Positions 37,946-49,957 are shown, counted from the first letter of the stretch. The stretch: DNA of 64,000 bases from Brevibacillus migulae (GCF_004521915.1 NZ_SDKD01000003.1:243148-307147), one strand, 5' to 3'. The notes: a model not told the origin generated them from the letters alone. Made by a program: numbers and translations.

Positions 37946-39220
37946 TTGTTTTCAAGTTGGGAAATCGTGCTACAGATTCTTTCCGGCTTGGGCTATTTTT
38001 TGCTCAATCCGTTTATGTATCTATTTGTCCTGTTCATATACTTGCATTATCGCAGGCAGATGAACTTTGAACGGCAGCTGTTTTCAGTCCGCATTCATTC
38101 TCCGCTGCTGCAAACGATAAGAGCCGTGGGGATGGGGCTGGTTGGCGGTTTGCTTGTATCGGTCGCCGCCGGCGGGCTTGGTGTCATGGTGCAGTCGCGT
38201 GACCTGTGGATGTTGTGGGGCCTGGCCATCGTACTCTCGCTGTTTCGTGTCCGGTTCCTTTGCCTGGCCTATGCCACTGGCGTATTGACGCTGCTGCATG
38301 GAGTCGCCTTGCTGTTCCCGCAGGCCGCAGATGTACAGGGGGTGGGCATTGTCTGGAGCTGGCTTCTGGAAGCCAGGCCCGTGCCGATTCTGGCGATGGT
38401 GGGATTGCTTCACCTGGCGGAGGCTGTGCTGGTGCGCTGGAATGCGGGCAAGGATGCTTCGCCGCTGTTTTTGGAAGGAAAACGCGGGCGGATTATCGGC
38501 GGATATCAGCTGCATTCGTTTTGGCTGACACCGTTGGTTGTCTTGGTGCCAACAGCTGCCGGCCAAGGCGTTGAGGGAGCTCTCTTTGCAGGATGGCCGC
38601 TATTCATGCCGGAGAGCCATGCGTTTGCCTTCATGCTGCTGCCTGCAGTCACCGGGTTCTCCGATGTGACCACGACAACGGTGCCAATGAAAAAAGCACA
38701 ACAGACCGCCAAGCAATTGGCTGTGTATGCGATCGTGTTGACAGCGGTGGCTTATGGAGCCGTATGGGTGCCTGCACTGATGATACTGGCAGCCGTCGTC
38801 GCCATCGTCGGTCATGAAGGGCTATTCTGGCTCAGCCGTTGGGAGGAAAGACAGAAGCCCCCTTATTTTATTCAGTCTGACCGAGGGATCAAGGTGATGG
38901 CTGTGCTTCCTGGAACTCCGGCGGAGGAGATGGGCATCCAAATAGGAGAAGTGATCGTACGGGTGAATGGGGTGCCAGTCAGACAACGAGAGGACTTGTA
39001 TCCCGCTCTCCACGTGAATCCGGCTTTTTGCAAGATGGAAGTGTTGACGCATGCGGGGGAAATCAAGTTTGTGCAGTGTGCCGTTTACGCGGGCAATCAT
39101 CATCAGTTGGGCATCATCGTGGTACCGGATGCCCAGACTCAATATTTTGTGGACCTGCGCAAAGCCAGCATTGTACAGCTGCTCAAGCAGCGTTTGGAAA
39201 AACTGCGGATCGGCGCATAA
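37946..39220 (+). CDS. minJ: PDZ-domain membrane protein, MinJ-like
   Basis: 424 residues with about seven or eight N-terminal membrane helices and a C-terminal cytoplasmic PDZ domain (about 310-400, IKVMAVLPGTPAEEMGIQIG). MinJ links DivIVA to MinCD and helps place the septum at midcell. Sequence similarity of MinJ is weak between genera, so the call relies on topology plus position next to ctpB. The start is taken as TTG 37946, with GGAGGGATC just upstream; an ATG at 37847 would include the terminator hairpin in the coding sequence. A terminator follows. Confidence 0.78.
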   Translation: MFSSWEIVLQILSGLGYFLLNPFMYLFVLFIYLHYRRQMNFERQLFSVRIHSPLLQTIRAVGMGLVGGLLVSVAAGGLGVMVQSRDLWMLWGLAIVLSLFRVRFLCLAYATGVLTLLHGVALLFPQAADVQGVGIVWSWLLEARPVPILAMVGLLHLAEAVLVRWNAGKDASPLFLEGKRGRIIGGYQLHSFWLTPLVVLVPTAAGQGVEGALFAGWPLFMPESHAFAFMLLPAVTGFSDVTTTTVPMKKAQQTAKQLAVYAIVLTAVAYGAVWVPALMILAAVVAIVGHEGLFWLSRWEERQKPPYFIQSDRGIKVMAVLPGTPAEEMGIQIGEVIVRVNGVPVRQREDLYPALHVNPAFCKMEVLTHAGEIKFVQCAVYAGNHHQLGIIVVPDAQTQYFVDLRKASIVQLLKQRLEKLRIGA

Positions 39221-39244
39221 CATAGTAGCTTTTAGACGAGACAT

Positions 39245-39281
39245 CAAAAAACTCCAGCATCTGGTATGCTGGAGTTTTTTG
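39245..39281. terminator. terminator between minJ and flgD
   Basis: AAAAAACTCCAGCAT and ATGCTGGAGTTTTTT form a 15-bp symmetric hairpin that works on both strands for these convergent genes. Confidence 0.92.
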
Positions 39282-39302
39282 CTATGCGAAGAGAATGATT
39301 GA

Positions 39303-39968
39303 TTAAACTGCGTCATTTTGGGATTCAAAGCCAACCACCTGAGAAGGCTTGACACGAGTGTCATCAGACAGCACAAGCTCGACTAAGCCGTTTTTCATGC
39401 TTACGGCTGCAACCGTGCCCGTCTTTTCCGCATTATTCGCATCTGTAAAGGTGATTTCATAGCCGATCATCTGGGTGTATTTCAGGGAAGAATCCAAGGT
39501 GGCGTCTCCGCTGGAGCTGCCTTTTGCGTTCAGACCGGTGACATCGTCACGGGCTATGATATCGTCGCCAATCGTGAAGTAAATCTTGCCGTCTTGTACA
39601 TTCACGGCATCGATTGCTCCTGTTTTCACCTCAACGGATTTTTCACCTGTGATGTCATTGGTTGTTGTTTTGTTGTAGGTAGCGGTACGGCCGACCAACG
39701 CCTCGTATTTATCCAAGTTCAAATAGTTGTTGTTGGCTTCCTCCAAGATTTTTTCCATGTTCGTCATTTTTTCGACCATGGTCATCATGGACGTCTGCTG
39801 CAGGAACTGGTTGTTGTCCATCGGGGACAGCGGGTCCTGCTGTTTTAACTGTTCCAGCATGAGCTTCATGAAGGAAGTGGAGTCCAGCTCGGTGCTAAAC
39901 TCTTTTTTGTTTTTATAGCTATATGCCGAAGAGACTGTAGAGGTTGTGCTATTCACTGCGTCTGCCAT
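39303..39968 (-). CDS. flgD: flagellar hook assembly (scaffold) protein FlgD
   Basis: 221 residues. The conserved FlgD block [30 protein letters not shown] is at about 33-62. A C-terminal part with a beta-rich Tudor/FN3-like pattern follows and ends VVGFESQ. FlgD caps the growing hook outside the cell. AGGAGGTAC precedes the ATG. It stands alone between minJ and uvrB, far from the usual fla/che operon position. Confidence 0.88.
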   Translation of the reverse strand: MADAVNSTTSTVSSAYSYKNKKEFSTELDSTSFMKLMLEQLKQQDPLSPMDNNQFLQQTSMMTMVEKMTNMEKILEEANNNYLNLDKYEALVGRTATYNKTTTNDITGEKSVEVKTGAIDAVNVQDGKIYFTIGDDIIARDDVTGLNAKGSSSGDATLDSSLKYTQMIGYEITFTDANNAEKTGTVAAVSMKNGLVELVLSDDTRVKPSQVVGFESQNDAV

Positions 39969-40053
39969 TCCAGTACCTCCTGTTGGTTAGGGCTTGGCCC
40001 GAAGACATTCGTTTATGGTATAGATATCGGATTTTATCGAAACTGCCAATAGA

Positions 40054-40067
40054 CAAACATTTGTTCG
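40054..40067. promoter_or_regulatory. LexA (SOS) box upstream of uvrB
   Basis: CAAACATTTGTTCG matches the Gram-positive LexA/DinR operator CGAAC-N4-GTTCG with one mismatch. It lies 32 bases upstream of the -10 element, so LexA should repress uvrBA until DNA damage. Confidence 0.75.
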
Positions 40068-40095
40068 AATCGATGGCTTATTTTTGGATTTTTTG

Positions 40096-40104
40096 TGCTA
40101 TAAT
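40096..40104 (+). promoter_or_regulatory. extended -10 promoter of uvrBA
   Basis: TGCTATAAT, about 35 bases before the uvrB ATG. Transcription should start near 40111, so uvrB upstream codons before that point are not translated. Confidence 0.65.
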
Positions 40105-40138
40105 GGTTGATAAGAAGATGAAGGAGTTGAACGGATTC

Positions 40139-42115
<1,977 letters not shown>

Positions 42116-42130
42116 GGAGAGAGACCATAC

Positions 42131-44998
42131 ATGCCATTGGAACATATTGTTGTGAAGGGTGCACGCGCCCATAACTTGAAAAATGTTGACGTGGTGATTC
42201 CCCGTGACAAGTTTGTCGTTCTGACAGGCTTGTCCGGTTCGGGAAAATCGTCGTTGGCATTCGATACGATTTATGCGGAAGGGCAGCGTCGCTATGTCGA
42301 GTCGCTGTCTGCTTATGCCCGTCAATTTCTCGGGCAAATGGACAAGCCGGATGTCGATTCGATTGAAGGCTTGTCACCGGCCATTTCCATCGACCAAAAA
42401 ACGACGAGCCGCAACCCGCGTTCTACCGTGGGAACCGTGACCGAAATCTATGACTACATGCGTCTGCTGTATGCCCGGATCGGAAAAGCGATATGCCCCG
42501 AGCATGGCATCGAGATTGAATCACAGACGATCGAACAGATGGTAGACCGCGTCATGGAATATCCGGAGCGTACGCGCATGCAAATCCTGGCTCCGCTGGT
42601 GCAAGGGCGCAAGGGTGAGCATGTCAAGCTGCTGGAGGACATTCGCAAGCAAGGCTTTGTTCGTGTGCGCGTAAACGGGGAAGTGCGCGATCTGTCCGAA
42701 GAGATCAAGCTCGAAAAAAATAAAAAGCATAGCATCGAAGTCGTCATTGACCGGATCGTGGTCAAGCCGGATACGCGCTCCCGTCTGGCGGATTCCTTGG
42801 AAACGGCCTTGCGTCTCGCAGACGGCAAGGTGATCGTCGATGTGCTGGAGCAAGAAGAGCTGTTATTCAGTGAAAAGCATGCCTGCCCGATTTGCGGATT
42901 CTCCATCGGAGAGCTGGAGCCGCGCATGTTTTCCTTTAACAGCCCATTTGGCGCGTGTCCGGAATGCGACGGCTTGGGCGTAAAGATGGAGGTAGACCCG
43001 GATTTGGTGGTGCCTGACGTGCGCAAGTCGCTTGCGGAAGGCGCTATTGAAGCATGGGAACCGAAATCCTCGACGTACTACCAGCAGCTGTTGGAATCAG
43101 CTTGCCGGCATTTTGCGATCAGCATGGATATCCCTTTTGAAGAACTGCCTGAAGAGCATGTACGCATTTTGCTGTATGGAAGCCAAGGGGAGAAGATCCA
43201 TTTCCGCTATGAAAATGAATTTGGCCAAGTGCGGGAAGCGGTTGTCGCCTTTGAAGGCGTCATTCCCAATCTGCAGCGCCGTCACATGGAGACGAGCTCG
43301 GACTATATCCGTGAAACGATCGAAGGCTTCATGGGCCAAAAGCCTTGCCACGTATGTAAAGGCCATCGTCTGCGCCAAGAGAGCCTGGCTGTCAAAGTCG
43401 GCGGCAGAACCATTTCCGAGCTGACGGATCTGTCGATTACGGACGCCCATCAATTTGTAGACGAACTGGATTTGACAGAAAAAGAACTGAAAATCGCCAA
43501 TCTGATCTTGAAAGAGATCAAGTCGCGTCTGCACTTTTTGATTGATGTCGGTCTGGATTACCTGACCTTAAGCCGGGCAGCAGGCACGCTTTCCGGCGGA
43601 GAAGCGCAGCGGATACGGCTGGCTACACAGATTGGCTCCAGCCTGATGGGAGTGCTCTATATCCTTGACGAACCCAGCATTGGGCTGCATCAACGGGATA
43701 ATGCGCGGCTGATCAAGACGCTGGAGCACATGACCAAGCTGGGCAACACCTTGATCGTCGTGGAGCATGATGAAGATACGATGATGGCGTGTGACTATAT
43801 CATCGATATCGGGCCAGGAGCAGGCATTCACGGCGGCCAGGTGATGGCAAAGGGTACCCCGCAAGAAATCATGAATGATCCGAACTCGTTGACCGGAGCT
43901 TATTTGAGCGGTCGCAAATTTATTCCGGTTCCGCTTGAGCGCCGCAAGCCTGCGGATAAATGGATCACGATCGAAGGGGCAAAGGAAAACAACCTGAAGA
44001 ACGTGACCGTGAAATTCCCACTCGGCGTGTTTGTCGCGGTGACTGGGGTATCCGGTTCCGGAAAAAGTACGCTGATCAATGAAATCCTGCACAAGACGCT
44101 GGCGCGCGAGCTGAACGGAGCCAAGGCCAAGCCGGGAGCGCACAAAGGCATCAGCGGCTTGGAGCATCTGGATAAAGTGATCGATATCGACCAGTCTCCG
44201 ATTGGCAGAACGCCCCGTTCCAATCCAGCGACTTACACCGGCGTATTTGACGATATTCGCGATCTGTTCGCCTCCACCAACGAAGCAAAAGTGCGCGGCT
44301 ACAAAAAGGGCCGGTTCAGCTTCAATGTCAAAGGTGGACGCTGTGAAGCATGCAGCGGTGACGGGATTATCAAAATCGAAATGCACTTCTTGCCCGATGT
44401 GTATGTGCCGTGCGAGGTATGTCACGGAAAACGTTACAATCGTGAGACGCTGGAAGTGAAATACAAGGGCAAAAATATTGCGGATGTGCTGGACATGACC
44501 ATCGAGGATGCGGTGGAATACTTCCGCAATCTGCCGCGAATCGAACGTAAAATCCAGACCCTTATCGATGTAGGCTTGGGCTATATGAAGCTGGGCCAAC
44601 CGGCCACGACGCTGTCCGGAGGGGAAGCGCAGCGCGTGAAGCTGGCTTCCGAGCTGCACCGCAGAAGCACCGGGCGCACCTTGTACATCCTGGATGAGCC
44701 AACGACCGGTCTGCATACCGACGATATTGACCGCTTGCTGAAAGTGCTGCAGCGTCTCGTCGAAAACGGAGAAACGGTGCTGGTGATCGAGCATAATCTG
44801 GATGTGATCAAAACAGCCGATTACATTATCGACCTGGGACCTGAGGGCGGTACGCGCGGTGGACAAATCGTGGCGACGGGCACGCCAGAGCAGGTAGCCA
44901 AGGCGAAGGGCTCCTATACCGGTCAGTTCCTGGGTCCGATCTTGGAGCGCGATCTCGCCCGCACCAAAGAGCGAATGGCCCAACTGATGTCCAAATAA
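42131..44998 (+). CDS. uvrA: excinuclease ABC subunit A
   Basis: 955-residue dimeric damage sensor that loads UvrB. Two ABC ATPase modules: Walker A GLSGSGKS (33-40) and GVSGSGKST (near 640), with signatures [12 protein letters not shown] and [12 protein letters not shown]. Zinc sites: CPICGF...CPEC, CHVCKG and CEACSGDG...CEVCHG. GGAGAGAG precedes the ATG. Coordinated with uvrB on one SOS-controlled transcript. Confidence 0.98.
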   Translation: MPLEHIVVKGARAHNLKNVDVVIPRDKFVVLTGLSGSGKSSLAFDTIYAEGQRRYVESLSAYARQFLGQMDKPDVDSIEGLSPAISIDQKTTSRNPRSTVGTVTEIYDYMRLLYARIGKAICPEHGIEIESQTIEQMVDRVMEYPERTRMQILAPLVQGRKGEHVKLLEDIRKQGFVRVRVNGEVRDLSEEIKLEKNKKHSIEVVIDRIVVKPDTRSRLADSLETALRLADGKVIVDVLEQEELLFSEKHACPICGFSIGELEPRMFSFNSPFGACPECDGLGVKMEVDPDLVVPDVRKSLAEGAIEAWEPKSSTYYQQLLESACRHFAISMDIPFEELPEEHVRILLYGSQGEKIHFRYENEFGQVREAVVAFEGVIPNLQRRHMETSSDYIRETIEGFMGQKPCHVCKGHRLRQESLAVKVGGRTISELTDLSITDAHQFVDELDLTEKELKIANLILKEIKSRLHFLIDVGLDYLTLSRAAGTLSGGEAQRIRLATQIGSSLMGVLYILDEPSIGLHQRDNARLIKTLEHMTKLGNTLIVVEHDEDTMMACDYIIDIGPGAGIHGGQVMAKGTPQEIMNDPNSLTGAYLSGRKFIPVPLERRKPADKWITIEGAKENNLKNVTVKFPLGVFVAVTGVSGSGKSTLINEILHKTLARELNGAKAKPGAHKGISGLEHLDKVIDIDQSPIGRTPRSNPATYTGVFDDIRDLFASTNEAKVRGYKKGRFSFNVKGGRCEACSGDGIIKIEMHFLPDVYVPCEVCHGKRYNRETLEVKYKGKNIADVLDMTIEDAVEYFRNLPRIERKIQTLIDVGLGYMKLGQPATTLSGGEAQRVKLASELHRRSTGRTLYILDEPTTGLHTDDIDRLLKVLQRLVENGETVLVIEHNLDVIKTADYIIDLGPEGGTRGGQIVATGTPEQVAKAKGSYTGQFLGPILERDLARTKERMAQLMSK

Positions 44999-45020
44999 AG
45001 AGATGGGGGAGCGGGGAAAC

Positions 45021-45650
45021 ATGGATTACGCAGCGCTAATCGTCGAGGCACTTCCCGCCCGATTGGTGGAGAAAGCCAGAGCGTATTTTGCCGGACAGGA
45101 CCCGGCACATGACTGGTTTCACAATCTGCGCGTCATGGCGCTTTGTGAGCGGATCGGCAGGGAAGAAGGGGCGGATATGACCGTGCTGCGGCTAGCCGCC
45201 CTGCTCCATGATATTGGACGTGCGGAGGAGAGCAGGACCGGAGAGTGTCATGCAGAGATCAGCGCTCGAGAATGTGAAGCGTTGCTGCAGGAAGAGGGCT
45301 ATGGCGAGGAAGTCATTGCCGCGGTGAAAAAAGCCATTTTGACACATCGGTTCCGCAAAAACAATCCGCCGACAACGCTGGAGGAGAAAATTTTGTTTGA
45401 TGCAGACAAGATCGATTCGATCGGCGCGATTGGAGTCGTACGCGCTTTTGCGTATTCCGGTTATATCGGACAGCCGATCCAATCGGATGATCCGCTGCAG
45501 CATACGCCAGCCAAGGAATTTGAAAAGAAGCTGATTCTCTTGAAAGACCGCATGATGACGGCGACGGCCAAGCTCATCGCCGAGGAGCGACATCGGTATA
45601 TGGTCTCCTTTTTCGACAGATGGGAAATGGAGCTGCGTGGGGAAGGATAG
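45021..45650 (+). CDS. HD-domain phosphohydrolase
   Basis: 209 residues, one HD domain. AHDWFHNLRVMALCERIG supplies the first His, LAALLHDIGRAEE the metal-binding His-Asp pair, and DADKIDSIGAIGVVRAF the later Asp. The family hydrolyses nucleotides or other phosphate esters; the substrate is unknown. The ATG at 45021 follows GGGGAGCGGGG; an ATG at 45003 is possible. It starts soon after uvrA and is followed by the YvlD-like gene after 12 bases, so all may share the uvr transcript. Confidence 0.87.
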   Translation: MDYAALIVEALPARLVEKARAYFAGQDPAHDWFHNLRVMALCERIGREEGADMTVLRLAALLHDIGRAEESRTGECHAEISARECEALLQEEGYGEEVIAAVKKAILTHRFRKNNPPTTLEEKILFDADKIDSIGAIGVVRAFAYSGYIGQPIQSDDPLQHTPAKEFEKKLILLKDRMMTATAKLIAEERHRYMVSFFDRWEMELRGEG

Positions 45651-45662
45651 GGGGGATAGGAG

Positions 45663-46025
45663 ATGCTTCGTTGGTTGATCCGGTTAGGATTGAATGGCGC
45701 CGCGTTGTTGGTGATCAGCTATTGGTTTGATTCCATTCAAGTGGCAAGCTACAGCACGGCCATCGTAGCGGCCCTTATTCTGGGGTTGGTCAATACGCTC
45801 GTTCGTCCGATTCTATTATTTTTGACGATGCCTTTGCGATTTTTAACCATCGGAACATTCTGGTTCGTGATTAATGCCATCACCTTTGCGCTTACGGCTG
45901 CACTCATCGATGGATTTGAAATCGGGCCATGGCCCGATTCCATCTGGACCACTATCTTGGCAGCCGCCGCCATGAGTTTTCTGGGTTGGCTGATTGACAT
46001 CGTCTTGCGAAAAGAGAAGAAGTAA
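45663..46025 (+). CDS. YvlD-like small membrane protein (phage-holin-4 superfamily)
   Basis: 120 residues with four hydrophobic helices. NTLVRPILLFLTMPLRFLTIGTF-region motifs and the last helix AMSFLGWLIDIVLRK are typical of the YvlD/holin_4_2 family. The 'holin' name is historical, and chromosomal members have no proven lytic role. GGGGGATAGG precedes the ATG. It ends the uvrBA-HD transcript at a strong terminator. Confidence 0.88.
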   Translation: MLRWLIRLGLNGAALLVISYWFDSIQVASYSTAIVAALILGLVNTLVRPILLFLTMPLRFLTIGTFWFVINAITFALTAALIDGFEIGPWPDSIWTTILAAAAMSFLGWLIDIVLRKEKK

Positions 46026-46030
46026 CGTAA

Positions 46031-46066
46031 AGAAGACCACTGCTTGTCCGGCAGTGGTCTTTTCTG
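46031..46066. terminator. bidirectional terminator between YvlD-like gene and agr cassette
   Basis: AGAAGACCACTGC and GCAGTGGTCTTTTCT form a 13-bp stem. It ends directly at the stop codon of the AgrD-like gene on the minus strand, so it terminates both units. Confidence 0.9.
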
Positions 46067-46183
46067 TCATTGTTCTTCTCGCAGATGGGGCGGTTTGGGT
46101 TCATGCAAAAATCCGATTTTCAAAATACCAGCAAGATTCAAAGCTGACAGAGTTGCAAACAGACCAGCAAGCATTTTCTTCAT
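46067..46183 (-). CDS. AgrD-like autoinducer propeptide without cysteine
   Basis: A 38-residue gene overlapping the end of agrB (ATGA, with agrB stop TGA at 46182-46180). The product has a short basic start (MKKML), an amphipathic helix (AGLFATLSALNLAGIL), a core KIGFLH and a proline/acid-rich tail EPKPPHLREEQ. This is the build of AgrD: membrane-binding leader, signal region, charged recognition tail. However, no Cys, Ser or Thr lies in the core, so no thiolactone or lactone can form in the usual way. GGAG lies a few bases upstream of the ATG. Context with AgrB makes the assignment likely. Confidence 0.7.
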   Translation of the reverse strand: MKKMLAGLFATLSALNLAGILKIGFLHEPKPPHLREEQ

Positions 46184-46800
46184 AATCTCCAATCAATCCT
46201 TTCAAAAATGGTTTCCAAACGAAATGCCAATTGATAAGAAAGGGGTAGAAGATGCATGGATTGAAGAAATACAGCCGTTGCATAGATCATTGCTAGGTGT
46301 TCATAGTTAAAAAATACCAAAAATTCTGAAGATATACAACCAAAAACTAGCAAACCGAGAATGATTTTTCGGCATGCTTTTTTGATAGATTCCTGCGTGC
46401 TTACATAGGTGTGCTCCGCAGGGGCGTACCGATAATTGATCACAAACGAGCAGGCGAACAGCAAGGCCACCAGCATATACGTCCATGCATGCATAGCCGG
46501 CAGCACTTTTACCAGATAGGCAAAGAGCAGCATCGTAGAAACGCCGCCGACCATGCATGACCATACGCTTTTCAGATGAAGGCCGCCAGTGAAGCTGCGA
46601 TGGAGGATATAGAAGAAAGCCAGCAGGCAGGCTTCCATCAAGATCCCCCACAGCCAGGCGAGGAAGAGGAGGGCAAAGCTGTTCAAGAAGTACATGATGA
46701 CCATTTCAATTCCATGAGAGATTTGCGCTACCGAGTAAGGACTCTCTGGCGTTTTGATGCGCTCCGCCAAACGGGTGGCCGTTCTTTCGGTCCAACTCAT
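46180..46800 (-). CDS. AgrB-family membrane endopeptidase of autoinducer maturation
   Basis: 206 residues, about five to six membrane helices. AgrB proteins cut the AgrD propeptide at the membrane. The catalytic pair is visible in SFTGGLHLKSVWSC: His75 and Cys82, with the family spacing of seven. The N-terminal part (ERTATRLAERIKTPES) and the polybasic loop KKACRKIILG also fit. The ATG at 46800 is 8 bases after AAGGAG; GTG/ATG codons 9 bases upstream are too close to the SD. Translation is coupled to the AgrD-like gene, and the kinase gene lies 18 bases upstream. Confidence 0.93.
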   Translation of the reverse strand: MSWTERTATRLAERIKTPESPYSVAQISHGIEMVIMYFLNSFALLFLAWLWGILMEACLLAFFYILHRSFTGGLHLKSVWSCMVGGVSTMLLFAYLVKVLPAMHAWTYMLVALLFACSFVINYRYAPAEHTYVSTQESIKKACRKIILGLLVFGCISSEFLVFFNYEHLAMIYATAVFLQSMHLLPLSYQLAFRLETIFERIDWRL

Positions 46801-46818
46801 TTTCATCACTCCTTCTGA

Positions 46819-48165
46819 TTAGGACAATGAAAAGGAAATACGGAAGCAAGTCACTCCTTTTTCGGAATGCAGGGAAATGCGCCCCCCGTATCGATCGATC
46901 ACGGATTTTACGACAGCCAGGCCTACCCCTCCTTTCTCATCGGTCTTGGTCGTAAACCCGAGGTCAAAAACGTGGGAGATCTTCTCCTCGGGAATCGTCG
47001 GTCCGCTGTTCTCAATCATCAGGAACTGCTCGTACTCATCCTGGCTCCAGACCAGGTTGATAAAACGACTTTCTTCTGCGTCAAACTGCGCTGCATGAAT
47101 CGCATTGTCCAGCAGATTGCCCAGCACTTTTATCAAGTCATTCGTCTTCATAAAGGAAAACTGGCAGGTGGTAGTCACATGTATCGAAAAGGAAATCCGA
47201 TCAGCCATGCAGATCGCCATCTTGGAGCTGAGCAGAGCGGACACAGCAGGGCTTTTGATATGCTGCACGACTTGCCCGCTTGATTCTACCGCCCTTTCGA
47301 TTGTAGCGGCTTCTTGCAGCTGATGTCTGACATACTCTTGTGCCAAGCCATACATCTCTTTTTTGAGAAAGCCCTGGATCGCCGTGTAGTGATTGACCAC
47401 GTCATGCTTGATAGAACGGATGGCCGTCAGCAGATCATTAATATTTTGCAAATAGGGAGTCTCGGTTTCTTCTTCCACGCGATTGATGGTGAGATTGAGA
47501 TAAGTACGGAATAAAAAGACCATAATGATGAAAAGGACCAATGTAAGCAGCTGCAGGATCATCTGCTGTTCAGGTGAGCCGATTACGGAAAGAGTTGCAT
47601 TGCTTTGCTGCAGGATATAGGAAGTATTCAAAAAAAGAATCAGCAGAAATTCAATGCTGCCTACCAGTACGAGAAGAACGAGGTAACGATTATGGCGTTT
47701 CTTCGGGGCAAACATCCGAATATCGAATCGTACCAACCGCAGGGCTAGCCAGGTCAAGGCCAACAGAAGCAAATAGGTGAAGCTGGTTGCATACTGAAAG
47801 AGTTTATGTTCGGCCAGCTGGGCCATGCTTAGCTTGAGTATATTGTTGAGGGCAAAAATGAGAATGAATTCAGCCAAAATATTGGAGGCGATTGCTGCCG
47901 TGCACATGAAGGCCGCTTTTACAAAGCCTTCTTTTAATAGAAAAATAAAGAGCAGGTACATCAGGATATACATGCTGAGCACCTTGGGTTGATAGGGCAG
48001 ATCGACAAAGCTGAATAGGACGCCGGAAGAACCGAAGAGAAAGGTGAACAGAAGTCCTTTTTTCCAGTTGGCTAAAGAAGATTTGTTAAAGACAGCAAGT
48101 CCAATCGAAAGAATCAAAAATGCTTCTGGTAAGTCGATAAGGAGATAACTGAGCAGCGATTCCAC
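46819..48165 (-). CDS. AgrC-like sensor histidine kinase (GHKL/SpoOB type)
   Basis: 448 residues: six or seven membrane helices over the first ~220, typical of peptide-pheromone receptors. The dimerisation region follows with the phospho-His in [19 protein letters not shown], then a GHKL ATPase with [11 protein letters not shown] and [18 protein letters not shown]. The start is probably the GTG at 48165 (GGGGG seven bases before); a TTG one codon earlier is possible. It is the first gene of the minus-strand kinase-agrB-agrD operon. A response regulator gene, normally present as agrA, is missing here. Confidence 0.9.
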   Translation of the reverse strand: MESLLSYLLIDLPEAFLILSIGLAVFNKSSLANWKKGLLFTFLFGSSGVLFSFVDLPYQPKVLSMYILMYLLFIFLLKEGFVKAAFMCTAAIASNILAEFILIFALNNILKLSMAQLAEHKLFQYATSFTYLLLLALTWLALRLVRFDIRMFAPKKRHNRYLVLLVLVGSIEFLLILFLNTSYILQQSNATLSVIGSPEQQMILQLLTLVLFIIMVFLFRTYLNLTINRVEEETETPYLQNINDLLTAIRSIKHDVVNHYTAIQGFLKKEMYGLAQEYVRHQLQEAATIERAVESSGQVVQHIKSPAVSALLSSKMAICMADRISFSIHVTTTCQFSFMKTNDLIKVLGNLLDNAIHAAQFDAEESRFINLVWSQDEYEQFLMIENSGPTIPEEKISHVFDLGFTTKTDEKGGVGLAVVKSVIDRYGGRISLHSEKGVTCFRISFSLS

Positions 48166-48257
48166 CAAAGTTCCCCCTTGCTGCGCAAAGATTCTGAACT
48201 CCCACTTTCATCTTACTTGATAGAAGCAATTGGTGTAAATCTATATGATTGGTCAGG

Positions 48258-48287
48258 TTGTCGAAAGGGCTTCTCGTTCGTTACAAT
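48258..48287 (+). promoter_or_regulatory. candidate hprK promoter
   Basis: TTGTCG, 18 bases, TACAAT, about 50 bases before the hprK start. The divergent agr promoter must lie in the same 170-base gap; a weak candidate on the minus strand (TTTACA, 18 bases, TAAGAT) is present. Confidence 0.5.
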
Positions 48288-48336
48288 AATGGCAGGCATG
48301 CATCCATGGTGGTTCCGGCTGAGAGGAGAGAGGATA

Positions 48337-49269
48337 ATGCGCAAGACAAAAGTAAGCAATGTAGTCGAACATTTTCAGATGAAGGTACTGAGCGGTGAGG
48401 ATGGACTGGGCAGAGAAATCTCTGTCACGGATCTGAGTCGCCCAGGTCTTCAGCTAGCCGGATACTTTTCCCATTATCCAGCCGAACGCATACAGTTGTT
48501 TGGATTGACGGAGATGGAGTTTTTGGAGACGCTCTCCAGCGAAGAACGGATCGAGCGCATGAAATTTTTGATGGACGATCAGACGCCGTGTTTTTGCGTG
48601 GCGCGAAATCTGCCGGTATGTCAGGAAGTGCTGGATATCTCCAATGAGCGGAACATCCCGGTGCTCCAATCACCGCTGGCGACAACCTCATTGGTCAGCA
48701 AGATGACTAATTTTTTGGAGAATCGCTTGGCTCCGACGACGACGATTCACGGCGTATTGACCGACATCTATGGCGTGGGTGTACTGATCATGGGATCCAG
48801 CGGTATCGGCAAAAGCGAAGCGGCACTGGAGCTGGTGAAGCGCGGGCATCGTCTGGTTGCGGATGACGCGGTGGAAATCAGACAGACACAGGCAGGGCAG
48901 CTGGTAGGAAGCGCGCCAGATCTCATTCAGCATCTGTTGGAGATTCGCGGCGTAGGGATTATCAACATCATGACGATGTTTGGGGCCGGCGCAGTCCGCA
49001 ATATGAAAAATATCGCCATGGTCGTTCGTCTGGAGCTATGGGAACAGCAAAAGCAGTATGAACGATTGGGTCTGGACGAAGAAAAGATCAAAATCATGGA
49101 CAGTGAAATTCCGCTGATCACCGTGCCGGTACGTCCCGGGCGAAACCTTGCCGTCATCATTGAGGTAGCAGCGATGAATTTCCGCCTGAAACGGATGGGC
49201 TATAATGCAGCGGTTCATTTCACCAAGAAGCTCACAGAAGCGATTGAGGATAGCGACCTAGATCTATAA
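48337..49269 (+). CDS. hprK: HPr kinase/phosphorylase
   Basis: 310 residues. Phosphorylates HPr on Ser46 and so drives CcpA-mediated carbon catabolite control. The N-terminal domain is at about 1-130. The C-terminal catalytic domain has the P-loop [15 protein letters not shown], the catalytic loop [11 protein letters not shown], and the signature [19 protein letters not shown]. The ATG at 48337 is preceded by GAGAGGAGAGAGG; longer in-frame starts are rejected. In B. subtilis the gene is followed by lgt, absent here. Confidence 0.97.
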   Translation: MRKTKVSNVVEHFQMKVLSGEDGLGREISVTDLSRPGLQLAGYFSHYPAERIQLFGLTEMEFLETLSSEERIERMKFLMDDQTPCFCVARNLPVCQEVLDISNERNIPVLQSPLATTSLVSKMTNFLENRLAPTTTIHGVLTDIYGVGVLIMGSSGIGKSEAALELVKRGHRLVADDAVEIRQTQAGQLVGSAPDLIQHLLEIRGVGIINIMTMFGAGAVRNMKNIAMVVRLELWEQQKQYERLGLDEEKIKIMDSEIPLITVPVRPGRNLAVIIEVAAMNFRLKRMGYNAAVHFTKKLTEAIEDSDLDL

Positions 49270-49285
49270 AGAAGAGGGGACTTGC

Positions 49286-49771
49286 ATGAGACGGACAACG
49301 AGGTTTCCGGTCAATGGAGTCAATCCGCTCTGGAAAATGTATCAGACCGTAAGCTTTTGGAAAGTTGTTAAAAATTTTATCGTCATCCAAATCGCCCGTT
49401 ATACCCCTTTTCTTTCGTGGAAAAATTGGTTGTACCGCACGTTTCTGCGCATGGAGGTAGGAGATCAGACCGCTGTCGCGTTGATGGTGATGATGGACAT
49501 CATGTTTCCCGAGTACATCAAGATCGGGAAGAATTGCGTCATCGGCTACAATACGACCATACTGGCGCATGAATATCTCATCGATGAGTACCGATTGGGA
49601 GAAGTGGTCATTGAAGACCGGGTGCTCATCGGTGCCAACTCCACGATTTTGCCAGGGGTTGTGATCGGAGAAGGGGCGGTCGTAGCTGCGGGGACCCTTG
49701 TACATAAAGATGTCCCGTCAGGTTCATTCGTAGGCGGCAACCCGATGCGGATCATCCGGGAGTCTGTCTAG
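49286..49771 (+). CDS. hexapeptide-repeat acyltransferase (YvoF-like)
   Basis: 161 residues of the left-handed beta-helix acetyltransferase family. Hexapeptide turns are seen from about residue 75 ([38 protein letters not shown] and [18 protein letters not shown]), with the usual C-terminal [13 protein letters not shown]. The acceptor is unknown. Its place between hprK and hisZ equals yvoF of B. subtilis. It starts 16 bases after hprK and is probably cotranscribed with it. Confidence 0.88.
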   Translation: MRRTTRFPVNGVNPLWKMYQTVSFWKVVKNFIVIQIARYTPFLSWKNWLYRTFLRMEVGDQTAVALMVMMDIMFPEYIKIGKNCVIGYNTTILAHEYLIDEYRLGEVVIEDRVLIGANSTILPGVVIGEGAVVAAGTLVHKDVPSGSFVGGNPMRIIRESV

Positions 49772-49792
49772 GAACTAACGAAAAAATGGGAA

Positions 49793-49826
49793 GAAGCCCT
49801 GTCACATAGGTGGACAGGGCTTATTT
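49793..49826 (+). terminator. intrinsic terminator after the acyltransferase gene
   Basis: AAGCCCTGTC and GACAGGGCTT form a 10-bp stem around a 9-base loop, followed by ATTTCG; the T-run is weak. Confidence 0.75.
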
Positions 49827-49869
49827 CGTGTCTGCCGACAAGTGAATTGTGCGACAATTCCAATCACGG

Positions 49870-49929
49870 TTGACCAGCCACCATTTCCGTGATAATCTTC
49901 TTTTAACTTCTAATGCTTTAATTCATTAG
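49870..49929 (+). promoter_or_regulatory. candidate promoter and palindromic operator of the histidine operon
   Basis: TTGACC (49870-49875) and GATAAT (49891-49896) form a plausible promoter with a slightly short spacer (15). An inverted repeat CTAATG-N8-CATTAG (49910-49929) sits just at or after the expected start point, the position of a repressor operator. The regulator is not identifiable from sequence; a TrpR-family histidine repressor is one guess. No T-box leader is seen. Confidence 0.45.
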
Positions 49930-49957
49930 CAGAGTAAAGTGTTTGTGGGAGGGAACC

